A stretch of 64,000 bases of DNA from Maylandia zebra (lineage: Eukaryota; Chordata; Actinopteri; Cichliformes; Cichlidae), in assembly GCF_041146795.1 (NCBI RefSeq), contig NC_135170.1, forward strand, positions 23,244,033-23,308,032, read 5' to 3'. Within the stretch, counting starts at the first letter, position 1; each line of letters opens with the position of its first letter. The notes beneath the pieces were generated by a model that did no database searches, was not told where the DNA came from, and worked only from the letters and a program-made list of their open reading frames with translations. Made by a program: the position numbers and the translations under genes. Below, piece by piece: positions 10,373-22,700 of this stretch.

Positions 10373-13349
10373 AAGGCATATGTGCGTGGGCAAATAATTT
10401 CTTTCTCTGCCCATTCCACTAAAAGCCACAAAGCCAAACTTCAAACTTTGACTACACAAATTTGTGACATAGATAGACAGGTTGTTGACAGTCCCACTCC
10501 TGATTTGCATAAAAGACGACTTGACTTGCAGACCGAATTTGATTTACTTTCTACGGCAGATGCTGAACGTCTCTTACTTCGTGCGCGTGCGACTTATTAT
10601 GAACATGGTGATAAGCCCAGAAGGCTTTTGGCCCATCAGTTAAAACGTCAGGCCTCTTCTCGATTAATTTCTCAAATTAAAGATGCGGCAGGCAACTTGG
10701 TCTCTGATTCAAAGGAAGTAACGAGGTGTTTAAGACGTATTATTCCTCCCTATATGAATCTGAATCTGCTGCTGACGCCTCTGAGATGGATTCCTTTTTT
10801 AACGGTCTTATAATGCCCACTGTCGATCCTGTTATAGCTGAACAATTAGATGCCCCTTTTAGGTTGGATGAAATTGTGCATGCAATCAAGACCATGCACA
10901 ATAGTAAGGCACCAGGACCTGATGGGTTTTCAGTTGAATTTTTAAAAACATTTGTAGACAAGTTAGCCCCACTACTTCTTTCAGTGTATAATGAATCTTT
11001 TGTACGTGGTCTATTGCCCCCTACATTGTCTCAAGCACTAATTACTGTTCTCTTAAAGAAGGGTAAGGATCCTACGTCTTGCACCTCGTATAGGCCTATT
11101 TCACTGCTGAATGTTGATGTTAAAGTCTTGGCTAAAATTTAGCAATTCGCCTTGAAAAGGTTCTTCCTACTATTATTTCAGATGAACAGAATGGCTTTAT
11201 TAAAGGCCGCCAGCTGTTCTTTAATGTCCACACGCTTTTGAATGTCATTCTTTCCCAACACTCGACCACTAATTCAGAAGTAGTTATCTCACTTGATGCT
11301 GAGAAAGCTTTCGATCGTGTGGAGTGGAACTTTCTCTTTGCGGTCTTGCAAAGATTTGGTTTCAAGGACAGATTCATTTCATGGATTCGACTGTTGTACA
11401 AGGCACCCCAAGCCAGTGTCTATACAAATGGTGTTTCCTCTGGCTACTTCTCATTGTCACGCGGCACGAGACAGGGTTGCCCCCTGTCCCCCCTACTTTT
11501 TGCTATTGTAATTGAACCCCTATCTATAGCTTTGAAGGCTCTTCCTCATTTTCGTGGTATTTCCCGGTCAGGCCTTGACGTAAAATTGTCTTTATATGCA
11601 GATGACCTGCTTCTATATGTTTCTGATCCCTTATCTAGCATACCATCGATTGTGTCTCTATTAAACAAGTTCGGCTCTCTGTCAGGTTACAAAATAAATC
11701 TTCTTAAAAGTGAATGTTTCAGACTTAGCCCTGCCGGCTTTAAGTATTTGGGAGTTAACGTGACTCGTACTTTGTCTTCTCTATACTCTTCCAATTTCTC
11801 CCCTTTAATGACTCAAATTCAATCGGATTTTCAGAGATGGAAATCGCTACCTTTGTCCCTAATTGGTCGGATCAATGCTGTAAAGATGAACATTTTGCCT
11901 CGATTGTTATTTCTGTTTCAGAGTATTCCTATATTTTTACCTAAAGCTTTTTTCAAAAAGTTAGACCAGCTAGTTACATCGTTTTTGTGGGGAGGGAAAC
12001 ACCCCAGGGTGAGGAAATCATTATTACAGAGACTGACATTTGATGGTGGTCTTGCCTTGCCTAACTTTTTATTTTACTATTGGTCCTCTCATGTTCACAA
12101 ATTGACCCATTGGCTTGAATCTCAAGAACTGCTGTGGTGCAAACTGGAACGCCTGTCGTGCACTTCCTCATCCTTAGAAGCTTTATTGTTCTCTCCACTA
12201 CCACTTAAGCCTTCTCATTTCACCCAAAATCCCGTGGTACAGTCTAGTCTAAGGGTCTGGTCACAATTCAGGAGTCATTTTAAGTACATCTCTGCGTCAG
12301 TACACATGCCCATCACGCAGAACCATCTGTTTACTCCTGGCTTCATTGATGGTACCTATGTACAGTGGAAGCATCATGGTATTAATACGTTTAAGGATCT
12401 CTATAAAGATGGTACTTTCTTAACTTTTTTAGACCTGTGTTCAGAAACAAATCTTCCGGCTACCAATCTATTCCGTTATTTTCAGGCACGGCATTGCACT
12501 TCTGCTCTCTTCCCCTCCTACCCTCTTCTTCCAAATGTCCAACCGTGGGAGGAATTCTTATCCCTTAAACCCAATAAGAAGTCAATTATATCTTTAATAT
12601 ATAAACAACTTATGGATTTAAATGTCCATTCAGTTGCTAAAATTAGGGGGGCTTGGGAGCGGGAGTTAGGAGTAATTTTTTCGGATCAGCAATGGGAGAA
12701 GGCAGTATCCAATGTCCGTTATAGTACGTCCTGTGCCAGGTTACAACTTATCCAGTTCAAGGTGTTGTACAGGGTTTACTATTCAAAGTCTCGTCTGTCT
12801 GAGATTTACCCACAAGTGATGGATCAGTGTGAGAGATGTCATGCCACCCCATGTGACCTAGGCCATATGTTCTTTCTGTGCCCAAGACTCCATGGCTTCT
12901 GGAGTCAGTATTCAGTTATTCTTTCCAAGGCTCTTGGGACCCAAATCTACATGGACCCTTTTCTAGCTGTTTTTGGGCTTCCAGTCAACACTGGTCTAAC
13001 CGACCCTACACACTTCAAAATATTAGCCTTTACATCACTTTTGGCTAGACGTTGCATCTTACTCCTTTGGAAATCTTCAAAGCCACCTTCAGTTTCTTTT
13101 TGGTTTAGAGATGTGATGTCATTTCTTAAATTGCAAAAGATAGGCCTTGTGGCGAAGGGAAATACAGAGAATTTTATCGTATCTGGGGCCCCTTCGTAGA
13201 CTATTGCAAGTCATTACACGCTCTACCAGCTGATTAATATCATATCTCTCCCCCCCCCCCTTTTTTTTTTGTGTGTTTTGGGGTTTGTTGTTTGTGTTTG
13301 TTTTGGGTTTCTTATTAGGTTTTGTCTTGTTTGTTTATTTAAGCGTGTG

Positions 13350-13383
13350 TGTGGGTGTGCCTGTGTGTGTGTGTGTGTGTGTG
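13350..13383 (+). repeat. GT-rich microsatellite in L1 3' UTR
   Basis: Alternating GT with a few interruptions inside the L1 3' UTR. Low-complexity sequence with no coding meaning. Confidence 0.7.
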
Positions 13384-13506
13384 TTATCGTATCTGTTCAT
13401 GTAAGAAAAACTAAAAAATATGTGAGGGGAACAGATTGTATTGTCATTGTAAACCACTGTACACTTGTCTCTCAATAAAAATATGAGAAAGAAAAAAAAA
13501 AAAAAA

Positions 13507-13521
13507 AAGAGTATACCTGAT
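13507..13521. repeat. 15-bp target site duplication, right copy
   Basis: Exact repeat of 4519-4533 immediately after the A-rich tail of the L1 element. The sequence that follows (AACCCAGGTGG) continues the gene A upstream DNA, as shown by the matching uninterrupted region at 30650-30690. Confidence 0.93.
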
Positions 13522-13775
13522 AACCCAGGTGGTTTTGGAGAGTTGTTTATTGACATCAGAGTCTCTGGTAGCCTTCCTGGCCTTTTTTATCAGCCATTGG
13601 AAAACAGCCTGATTTTAGTAAACGGCGTCGAGTGAGTTAACTGTCTTCCATGCAGTGTTTACTTTTTGCAAAGCCAGTCAAACCCCCCCCACCCCACCCA
13701 CCCTGCAGTCTGGCACAAAGCAAAGTGTGTTACCTGCAAGGACAGCACAGAGGAGAACCATCAACATCAGAGCAA
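13522..13775 (+). promoter_or_regulatory. proximal 5' flank of gene A
   Basis: This DNA lies between the L1 insertion and the gene A start codon. Its first part matches the flank upstream of gene B (30657-30860), including TTGTTTATTGACATC-like and CAGAGT-like phrases, so it is inherited promoter-side sequence. No TATA box was recognised. The L1 insertion lies about 255 bp before the start codon and probably separates the gene from its ancestral upstream DNA. No regulatory protein sites are claimed. Confidence 0.45.
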
Positions 13776-16700
13776 ATGGAACATTTTGGGGATTTTATCT
13801 TTTTCATTTTGTTCAGTCCGACCGCAATGCTGGCAGCCGTTGTTTTCCTGCTTGTACTTTATCTTGTTTCTATCATTTTCATCTCTAAGGAAAAAGGAAA
13901 TGAACCCCCAGGACCGAGACCTCTGCCCCTGCTTGGTAACCTGTTGCAATTAGATCTTAACAGACCCCACAAAACTCTGTGTGAGGTAAGGTAACTCTTC
14001 TCAAGATCTGAATCAAAAGAAGCCAGTTTAAACATATTACAATACCTAATGCTATGTTATGGCCCTAGCAGGGTCTCCTGTGAAATGTTAGGGGAACGTA
14101 ACATGCTATTTAATTATTATTATTTTGAATGATTCTTCCAGCTTTCAAAGGAATATGGCTCTGTATTTACTCTTTACTTTGGAACCAACAAAGTCGTGGT
14201 CCTGGCTGGATATGAGACAGTCAGAGAGGCACTGGTCAACTATGCAGAGGAGTTTGGAGAGCGCAACATCTCCCCGATACTTAATGATATAACCCGAGGT
14301 CATGGTAAGATTCTTTATATTGTGGTTTATTAAGTTTAATTTCATGTTCATAAATCTGTGTTAGCCCAGGGAAATTGCAGGTTTTGTTATTTGTGATCAC
14401 TAGAGATATAAGAAAACATGATCGAAACAGGCTACACAATTAACAGCATGTTTCCTCATGTTTTGCAACAGCTGACCAATATCTTGAAGTCCAGGTTTCT
14501 TTTCAATCAGAAAAATAATATTTCAAAATAATATTTTAAAGGTTTAGTGGTGCATATTCCTTTGTTCTCGATGTCTGCCATGAGAGTAAGTTCTGCTGTT
14601 TGTGACAACATTGTGTTGTACTTTGAGTTCAGTTGATAGTTGGCTTTATAATAACATTTCACCAATGACACAGATGGAAATGTCAGATCAAAAGTGATAA
14701 AATGACTCTGAAATAAAAAATTAAAGACCCGTAGAATTACGGTTGAAAACCTTAAAAACAGATGATTTTCTTTTTGAAGAAATGCTGATTTTATTTTATT
14801 TTTTTGCTCTGATCTTTGCTGTTTTGCTTGGTTAAGATCAGATTGAGCAACAGCCCCCTTCACTCTCACTGACCTGACAGATCGCTCAACAGCAAATCCC
14901 TTTATCAATGTTTTACTTTGTGGATTTTACATTTAACACACATTAGCATGTTATATTACCAGCTAAAGTCACTTTCCCTTGCTTATCCAACTCAGAATCA
15001 GTGGTTGGTTGAGGTGGTTTGATGCTTTATATTTATTTTGTAATTATCTTTTTTTCTTGCTTTGTAAAAGTCGTCACTCTGCTGCCTTCAGACTTATCCA
15101 TGTTTGAAATAATCAGCACATGATTGGGAAATCCTGGACTGACATATCGAGTTGATAACGACAGCAGTCATCTGACCTCTTACCCGATTGGTGATGTGAA
15201 AGAGAATTAACACAGGAAAAAACAAACAAACTTTGAAATGATAAATATGATAAAGTAGGACCTCAGCTGTGGAGCCCGAGAAGTACACGCTGAAATACAA
15301 AATTACATGAAACACATACTGTCAGTTCTTTATTTGAGTTAAGGCATGAATGCAAAATTGAGAACTCTGTCACAGAGACTACTGCTGAAACAGACAAAGG
15401 TCTGCGCTACAAGCCTGATTGTTCATTTGTGCCTCTGCTGAACTGATGAATGTCAGGCTCTTGCTGCTAGGCTGGAGCAGACATGCATTATACCTTATGT
15501 TTTGTAGGAATTTTGTTTGCAAATGGAGAATCGTGGAAAGAGCTGAGACGTTTTGCCCTCACCACCCTCAAAGACTTTGGGATGGGCAAAAGACTTTCTC
15601 AGGATAAAATCCTGGAGGAGTGTGGTTATCTGATTCAAGTGATTGAAGAGCATAAAGGTATGGCGATAGTGTGTGTACATGTAAGTGATGACATTGTGTG
15701 CTGAAGCAGTTTTGAACCCTGAACTTCAACTTAAAGGATTTTTTAAAATTTTTTAGCACACCTCTAAATTTTGTGCATTTCTGTTAGCCCGTGTACGAAT
15801 TTATTTATTTTAGATTTTTCCCCCCCCTTGTGTGTCAATTTACAGGAAATGCTTTTGATACAGCTCTTCCAATAACTTACGCAACAGCCAACATTATCTC
15901 CTCTATTGTGTATGGAAGCAGATTTGACTACGGTGACCCTGTATTCAAGAACATGGTGAAGCGAGCCAATCAAACCATATGTGTCTCAGGTTCTGCATCA
16001 GTCCAGGTTGGCTTTTTGACTTGACGCTGTTTTTAAAATAAATTACACATAAGATTTAAATCCACTAATATTACCACTGTGCAAAGGATCGAGGTATAAA
16101 TTGATACTGTTACAGCTTTAACAGCAATCAGCATCCGTTTTCATGCTGATTCAGATTTGATGATGTTACCGGCACCAGACCTAGGGGAATCTGGACCGGC
16201 AGCAAGCGGCACACAGGCTAGAGAGCACTGCGTAGCCAAATATGAGCAAACTGTGGATTAATAGAGAGGACATCGAAGTTAGCGTCTTGCTCAGGCTGGA
16301 GCTCATTTATTTCTCCACATATACACAATACAAATCACACTAGACCATGCATTCTTCCCATAAAATAACAGAGTTCATAAACAAAAATAAAGTTACAAAA
16401 AGCATTCTCTCAAAAGCAAAATAAATACAAACTAATTCAAAATGACTTTACATACTCACACTTAAACAAAACACTCACGGCCAAAGCATAACAACATACC
16501 AAAATAACCCATCTCACATTCACACAACCTTTCCCCACATTCGCGCCATATACGCTATTACTTTTGAACATGGCGTCTCCTGAACGCAACCAACATGGCG
16601 GCAGACGACTGCAAACATTGTTTCACCAACAAAAAGCTTTCCCCTTAATACATGTACTCAGTACTGCTTGGCTAACACTAAAACAAACACTACAACACAT

Positions 16701-19700
16701 TTTCGGAAGTCGCAGGTTGCCACTGTCATAGCATATACTTATAGTGCTACGTAGCATTAAAGCATTATGCCGATGATGCACTAATACTCATTACAACAAA
16801 ATACCACAAAACAACATCATCACTCTCATCTCAAAATATAGCCGAACAGTTGTTACTCAACTTACATGACATTTAGAACCAGTTCGGTAACATAAAAGTT
16901 TGTTTGTCAGTACCTGTGGATTAATAGAGAGGACACCGAAGTTAGCGTCTTGCTCAGGCTGGAGCTCATTTATTTCTGAGCTGCGCATACGCAGAGCCTA
17001 TAGCTAGTCTCTCTGGTAGTTCCACAGCAGTGCAAGAGCACCATCTACTGGCATAATGAAATATAACCAATATAACAACACATAACAATGTCAAAATAAG
17101 TCACAATAATAAACAAAAAATAAGGGGGTATTTGGTTTTCTTACAAAAATAAACATGTAGCTTTTTCAACCTGCTACACTCTCCCCTGCTTTAAGAGATG
17201 GCTCCGGACATCTGGAACCAAACTAACACACTTCATGGCGTTTGCCCAAAGTCTTTAAAGTCTAATAGTCAAAACTATTAGTTCCAGGAGTAATGTCAAA
17301 AGGTCTTTTGGTCACCAGTCTAACATGTCCATACTGGTGTGAGGTAATAACAGTCAGGAACAGCTCGGTAAAGTGACATGTGGCAGGGAACATATGCAAG
17401 CATCATGTTTGCTCCAGGTCTCCAGAGCTGATATGAAGGCTGTCCCATTTGGCTATATGTAAAAACCTCTTTCGGTTTCACAGCTCTGGTCGACCTCCGT
17501 ATTGGTGGCACATCCCATTCTGGTGTCTCTGGGGCAGGGTCCCTGTTATCCACACAGCTCTCCGACCCTGTGTCCTCCATAAGATCCTCAGTTGCAGGTT
17601 CCTCCTGGGTTTCCACAGTTGGTGATGAAACAACAGGCATTGGGAAATCTGCTGGTTCTGTAGATACAGCTGGTGGGACTGCACTTCCCTGCTGCACTTC
17701 CACTGATTCCATTTCGTGTCTTATTGGCTGAAACTCAGGAGCTACAGCTCTCAGTTCACTGTGTGGTCTCGGCTGAGGCCTTTTGGGGTTAACTCTCCTC
17801 CACTGATACACAGGTATAGTTCTCAGGCTGTATGTGTACCCTTCCTCTTCATCCGAATGATCAGACTCATGTTCCACTGTTTCATTGGGGTTTGTCTCTC
17901 CCAGTCTTTGTGTTTGTCTTTTCTGACGTCCCTGCTGATCTTGCTCTACCGGCAAATCAGTCACAAGCAGCAGGAGGTTTCGATGCAGGACACGAAAGGT
18001 TTTGTCTCCTGTTTCTGATTGTACCCTATATACAGGTCCATCTCCAATCTTCTCAACAACTCTGTGAATTTTCTTTTCCCAGTAGGCACGGAGTTTGCCT
18101 GGACCACCCCGCTCGGAGAGGTTTCTGACAAGCACTCGATCTCCTGGTTGCAGTGCGATGCCTTTGATGTGCTGATCATAATGCTTTTTCCCCTTTGCAG
18201 AGGACTTTGCACTGTTTTCTGAAGCAATTTTATAGGCTTCCTGCATGCGTGCAGCCCACTTTTGTGCATACTCCTGTCTGGACTGTGACTCTTTTTCAGG
18301 TTTTAAATCAAAAAGCAGATCAACAGGCAAGCGTGGGGCTCTTCCATAAAGGAGGAAGAAAGGTGAATAGCCTGTTGCCTCATGTCTTGTGCAGTTATAT
18401 GCATGGACTATATGGGGCAAATGATCCTTCCATTCTGCCCTTTTCTCCTCATGAAGAGTCCGTAGCATTTGTAGAAGTGTTCTATTTAGACGCTCAACAG
18501 GATTTCCCTGTGGGTGGTAGGGGTTGTTCGAGAGTGGCCTATTCCTGCCAGCTGTTTGAGTCTTTGGAAAAGGTTGTTCTCAAACTCCCGGCCTTGGTCA
18601 TGATGCCGCTTTTCAGGGTACCCGAAACGCGGGATAAAGTCAAGAAAGATTTTCTCAGCTGCTGTTTTGCCAGATTTATTCTTAGTCGGGTAAGCTTGGG
18701 CAAAACGGGTAAAGTGATCTACCAAGACTAAAATGTACTCAAAGCCACCTTTACTTGGTTCTAGATGTAAATAGTCAACCGAAATGAGTTCAAAGGGGGC
18801 ACTGGTTGTTATCGAGCCCATTGGTGCTCTCTCTGGGACACTTGGCCGTTTCTGTTTGATACAAGGGCACTGGCGAATGACATAGTCCTCAATTTCACGC
18901 TGCATAAAAGGCCAGTAAAACCTCTCCCTTGCTAACTGAATGACTTTGTCAGCACCAACATGTCCCATATCATCATGCAGGTGTTTCCGTACAGTTTGCT
19001 TAAGCTTACTGGGTAGAATCAGCTGTTTTCTTTGTCCAGTCTGTCTGTACAGTATTCCTTCCTCAAGTACAAGTCTGTTCCATTCATGTACTAGCCTACG
19101 TGTCTCTTGTCCTAGCTGTCTCTTATCTTTACTATTAGGACTCCATCTACTCTTTTTCAGATTTATCACCTCACAGATAGGGGGGTCCTCCCTCTGCGCA
19201 GCCCTGATGTTTTCTGGGGTGATGACAGGGGCACCTTCAGGGGGTGTGTCGTCAACACAGTGCAGTGCAGCCACCCATGGTACATCACCGTCTCTCATGG
19301 CTTTGTCTCCTTGCCAGATTGCAGAAACCACTTCTGGGGACAGTGTCTCAGTATACTCCATGAGGTGTTCCTGGAGTGGCAATGGATAGCGGGAGAGCGT
19401 GTCAGTGTCTGCGTTGGACTTGCCTGGTCTATACTTTACAGTGAAATGGAAGTCAGCTAATTCGCCCACCCACCGATGTCCCACAGCGTTTAACTTTGCT
19501 GTGCTCAAGATGTATGTGAGGGGATTATTATCTGTGTACACTGTGAAAGTGGGTGCATAGTAGAGGTAATCCCTAAATTTATCACAAATTGCCCACTTCA
19601 GGGCAAGGAATTCAAGCTTGCCAGAATGGAGATGGTAATTTTTCTCAGCAGGCGTGAGTGTCCTGGAACCATAAGCAATGACACAGAGCTTTTCCCCCTG

Positions 19701-22700
19701 TTGCTGATAAAGCACAGCCCCCAGGCCTTCATTTGATGCATCTGTGTGTAGAACGAAGGGCAAACTGAAATCTGGGTAAGCCAGGACAGGTGGACGGGTT
19801 AACATATCCACCAGACGTGACACCACAGTACGATGTTCTGCTGTCCATTGCACTGGTGTTTTGGAAGGAAGCTGACCACCATTTGTGCGCTTTAACTTGA
19901 TTTTGGCTCTAGTTGAGCTACATTGCAGGCTAGGATCACTGGGACTCTCAATAAGCTTAAACAGTGGCCTCGCTATTCTAGAAAAGTCCTGAATGAACGT
20001 CCTGTAATACCCTAGAAACCCTAGAGTGCTCTGACCTCTCCCATGTTCTTTGGCTCTCTGTCTCTCAAATGTTCCACTGCTTCGAGATCTTTTGGGTCTA
20101 TCTGGACACCTTCAGTGGTCACCAAGCGCCCAACATACCTGACCTGACGCTTAAACAGTTCACATTTTTTGGGACGTAGCTTCACACCATGCTCTCGCAG
20201 GCGGCAAAGCACATGCATCAGATCATCAACATGGTCATGAAAAGTCTTGGAAAAGCAAAGCACATCATCTAAATATGGTGAGCAGCACTCATCCCTCAGA
20301 CCATCAAGGACCCCCTCCATGCATCTCTGAAATGCTGCTGGGGCGTTGGTAAGGCCAAATGGGAGGCGGATCCACTCGTACAACCCCCAAGGCGTGCTGA
20401 ATGCTGTCAGGTGTCTTGATCTTTCATCAACAAAGCCCTGGTGGTACGCACTACCCTGGTCGAGTATTGAAAACCATGAATAGCCCCCCAAATTATCCAG
20501 CAGGTCTTGGATGCGTGGTAGTGGGTGGCGGTCAGCAATGGTTTTACGGTTAAGGCCCCGAAAGTCAATACACAAGCGTAAGCTTTTGTCTTTCTTTCGG
20601 ACACACACCACCGGAGATGAGTAGGGTGATGTGGACTTTCTGATCCAGCCGTTGTCCAGCAAATTCTGAACATATTCTTTTACCTCTTTATACAAAGGTT
20701 TGGGGACCGAATTGTAGGATGTCTGGACAGGCGTATCGTCTTTCAGATTAATTTTCAACTGCAAGCTTGGGATGCAACCAATGTCAGAGTCACTTTGGGC
20801 AAAAACATCTGACTGTTCATACAACATGTCTCTAACTACCCTCTGTCAGGTAGGACAAATCAACAGGTGTATGCCATCTCTGACCTTCATTGACTTCTGT
20901 CTGATGCTTTTCGTTACCTAGCTGAACTGAACACACTTTTACATTTGTATGGGCTGATGACCCTGCGTCAGCAGAGAGATACTTGACAGGTTTTACTTCA
21001 GTCACCTCTTCCAATGTACCTAAGACTGTTCTTTTGGAGAGAAAAATGTCATGTTTGGTAGGATTCTGAATGGGAATCTTAACAATTTTTGTCAACCCAC
21101 TGGGGACATCTACCAAAGCTGGGAACAACTCCAAACCCTCAGGGCAGCTGTTCTCTAGATTTGGTTGGAAGAGTCATGGGCCACCTCTTGGCCATTCTCT
21201 GACTCTACACTTTACTTCACAAATCTGTCCTGCAGGAATCATTACACCTTTTTTTCCTGTTCTCACACTACACTCAGGATCTATTTCATCAGGGGTGGGC
21301 ATCTGAAGTGCTGAAACTAGAGCATCTACTGCACTGCTGCTGACACTTAAAGCTTCTTTGAGGAGCGCAGACAGGTCAGCCCCACCTCTCTGTTCTTTAT
21401 TGGTTTTTAGGATTTCAGCTATTACGTTGCTGCCTAAAATAAGACAGTTAAGGTTGTGCTGACTGATAAGCACTGGCACTTGTATGGCGACATGCCCATA
21501 GTTCACACTCTGAATTTGAAGTTCCGTGTCTGCCCAACCATCAAATGGAACGTCTGTACCATTAGCTGCCGCTATTTCCAGAGGCTGGTCTGAAAGGAGG
21601 GACTCAAGTGGCTTGATCTTAATGTGGGGGATGTTTTTCTCTATCCATGCTCTTGATACCATAGTCACTTGGGCCCCTGAATCAAGCAGCATCTTAAGTG
21701 GTACTCCATTGATGGCACATGAGACCATACATCTGTTCCCAATAAGCTGTGCAGTGGGTTTCGCTGGTGGTGCAGGACTGGGTACATTTGATCTCACCAC
21801 ACTTGAAGTCTTAGCAAAACTGGTGTGTGCTGGGGACTCCTCGGCTTGTTCGGTCACTGGCAGCCCCTCTCCAGTGACCTCACCCCGTTTCCCGACACCT
21901 TACGCCGCAGGCAGCCAATAGCCCGGTGTCCTGGCTGGCCACACGCAAAGCAGTGGGGGGCAGCTCACTTTGCCTTGCTGTACACAATCACCACATCTGC
22001 CCTGGTTCTCAGCTGGAGGTGTTGGAGGGTGGTTCAGGGGCGAGCAGGAGTCTCCAGATGCCACACTATCAGTCTGGCTCACCACTTTAGTTAGCTGTCT
22101 AGTCAATGAAGACACTTGGGCAGTCAGTTCTCTAATAGCTGCACGGTTAGCCTGTAGCTCAGTGTTAACCTTCGCTTGCTCAGTCAAGTCCGTGTTAGCA
22201 AGCTGAGCGGCACTTACAGTCACAGGTCTGATTTTAGATGCTGTACCCAGTCGCCTCAGTCTCTCAGCTTCCTCGCTGATGGACTTTGTAATCTGTTCAA
22301 GCAAAAAGTCGTCACTAACCTGCAAGTCATTAAGAAAAGGTTTGAGGTCTTGTCTCACATAGTTGTTTTTTTCATTGAACCCTTGATAAAGTGTGTGAAG
22401 AAATGTGCCCTGCACAAGCTTTTTGTCATAGCTAAAGTCTGCACCAGGCTGTCGTGACTCAAATAGTACACGCTGTTTTAACCCTATAATTCTGTACAAA
22501 AACTGCTGTGCACTCTCTTTGTCTTGCTGCTTAGCATTACTTAGCTCTTGAAAGAGTTCAGCGCTATTCTTGTCTCGAATATGAGAGCGGAGAAGTTTCT
22601 TCAAACCATCAACTGTCAAATCATCTTTGTTGGTTAACATTTCCTTGAGAGTACCAGGCTTCATTATCTTTAGCAAGGTTCTGATTATTTCACACTCAGT

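Larger units (their letters stand above)
6069..13199 (+). pseudogene. L1 ORF2 (endonuclease plus reverse transcriptase), interrupted
   Basis: 6069-6965 encodes the endonuclease domain: a TWNVKG motif near the N-terminus, LQETH, GGDLN, and a C-terminal SDHAPLS. At 6965 the frame enters an inserted LINE and resumes at 10373. The next part, 10373-11139, carries KAPGPDG and RPISLLN. 11141-13199 carries the LDAEKAFDRV and YADDLLLYV catalytic motifs, with a cysteine/histidine motif (CERCH...LGHMFFLC) near the end. Two apparent single-base losses shift the frame, one near 10730 in a T run and one near 11139. The enzyme would nick target DNA and copy the RNA in place, but this copy cannot make it. 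Confidence 0.88.
4534..13506 (+). mobile_element. full-length L1-type LINE with a nested LINE
   Basis: The element begins GGACTTCCGG and ends in an A-rich tail after AATAAA near 13475, flanked by a perfect 15-bp duplication. In order it holds a 5' UTR, ORF1 (4686-5600), a spacer, an ORF2 with apurinic-type endonuclease and reverse transcriptase (6069-13199), a GT/T-rich 3' UTR and a poly(A) tail. A second LINE occupies 6966-10372, so the L1 itself is about 5.6 kb. The reverse transcriptase type and the coiled-coil ORF1 place it in the L1/Tx1 group by family knowledge. It is dead here, because ORF2 is interrupted and has frameshifts. Confidence 0.9.

Noticed and set aside
13827-13829. Second ATG of gene A as the true start
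   Set aside because: It would leave a shorter N-terminus before the anchor; possible, but the upstream ATG at 13776 gives a length (506) closer to the family. Kept only as an alternative.
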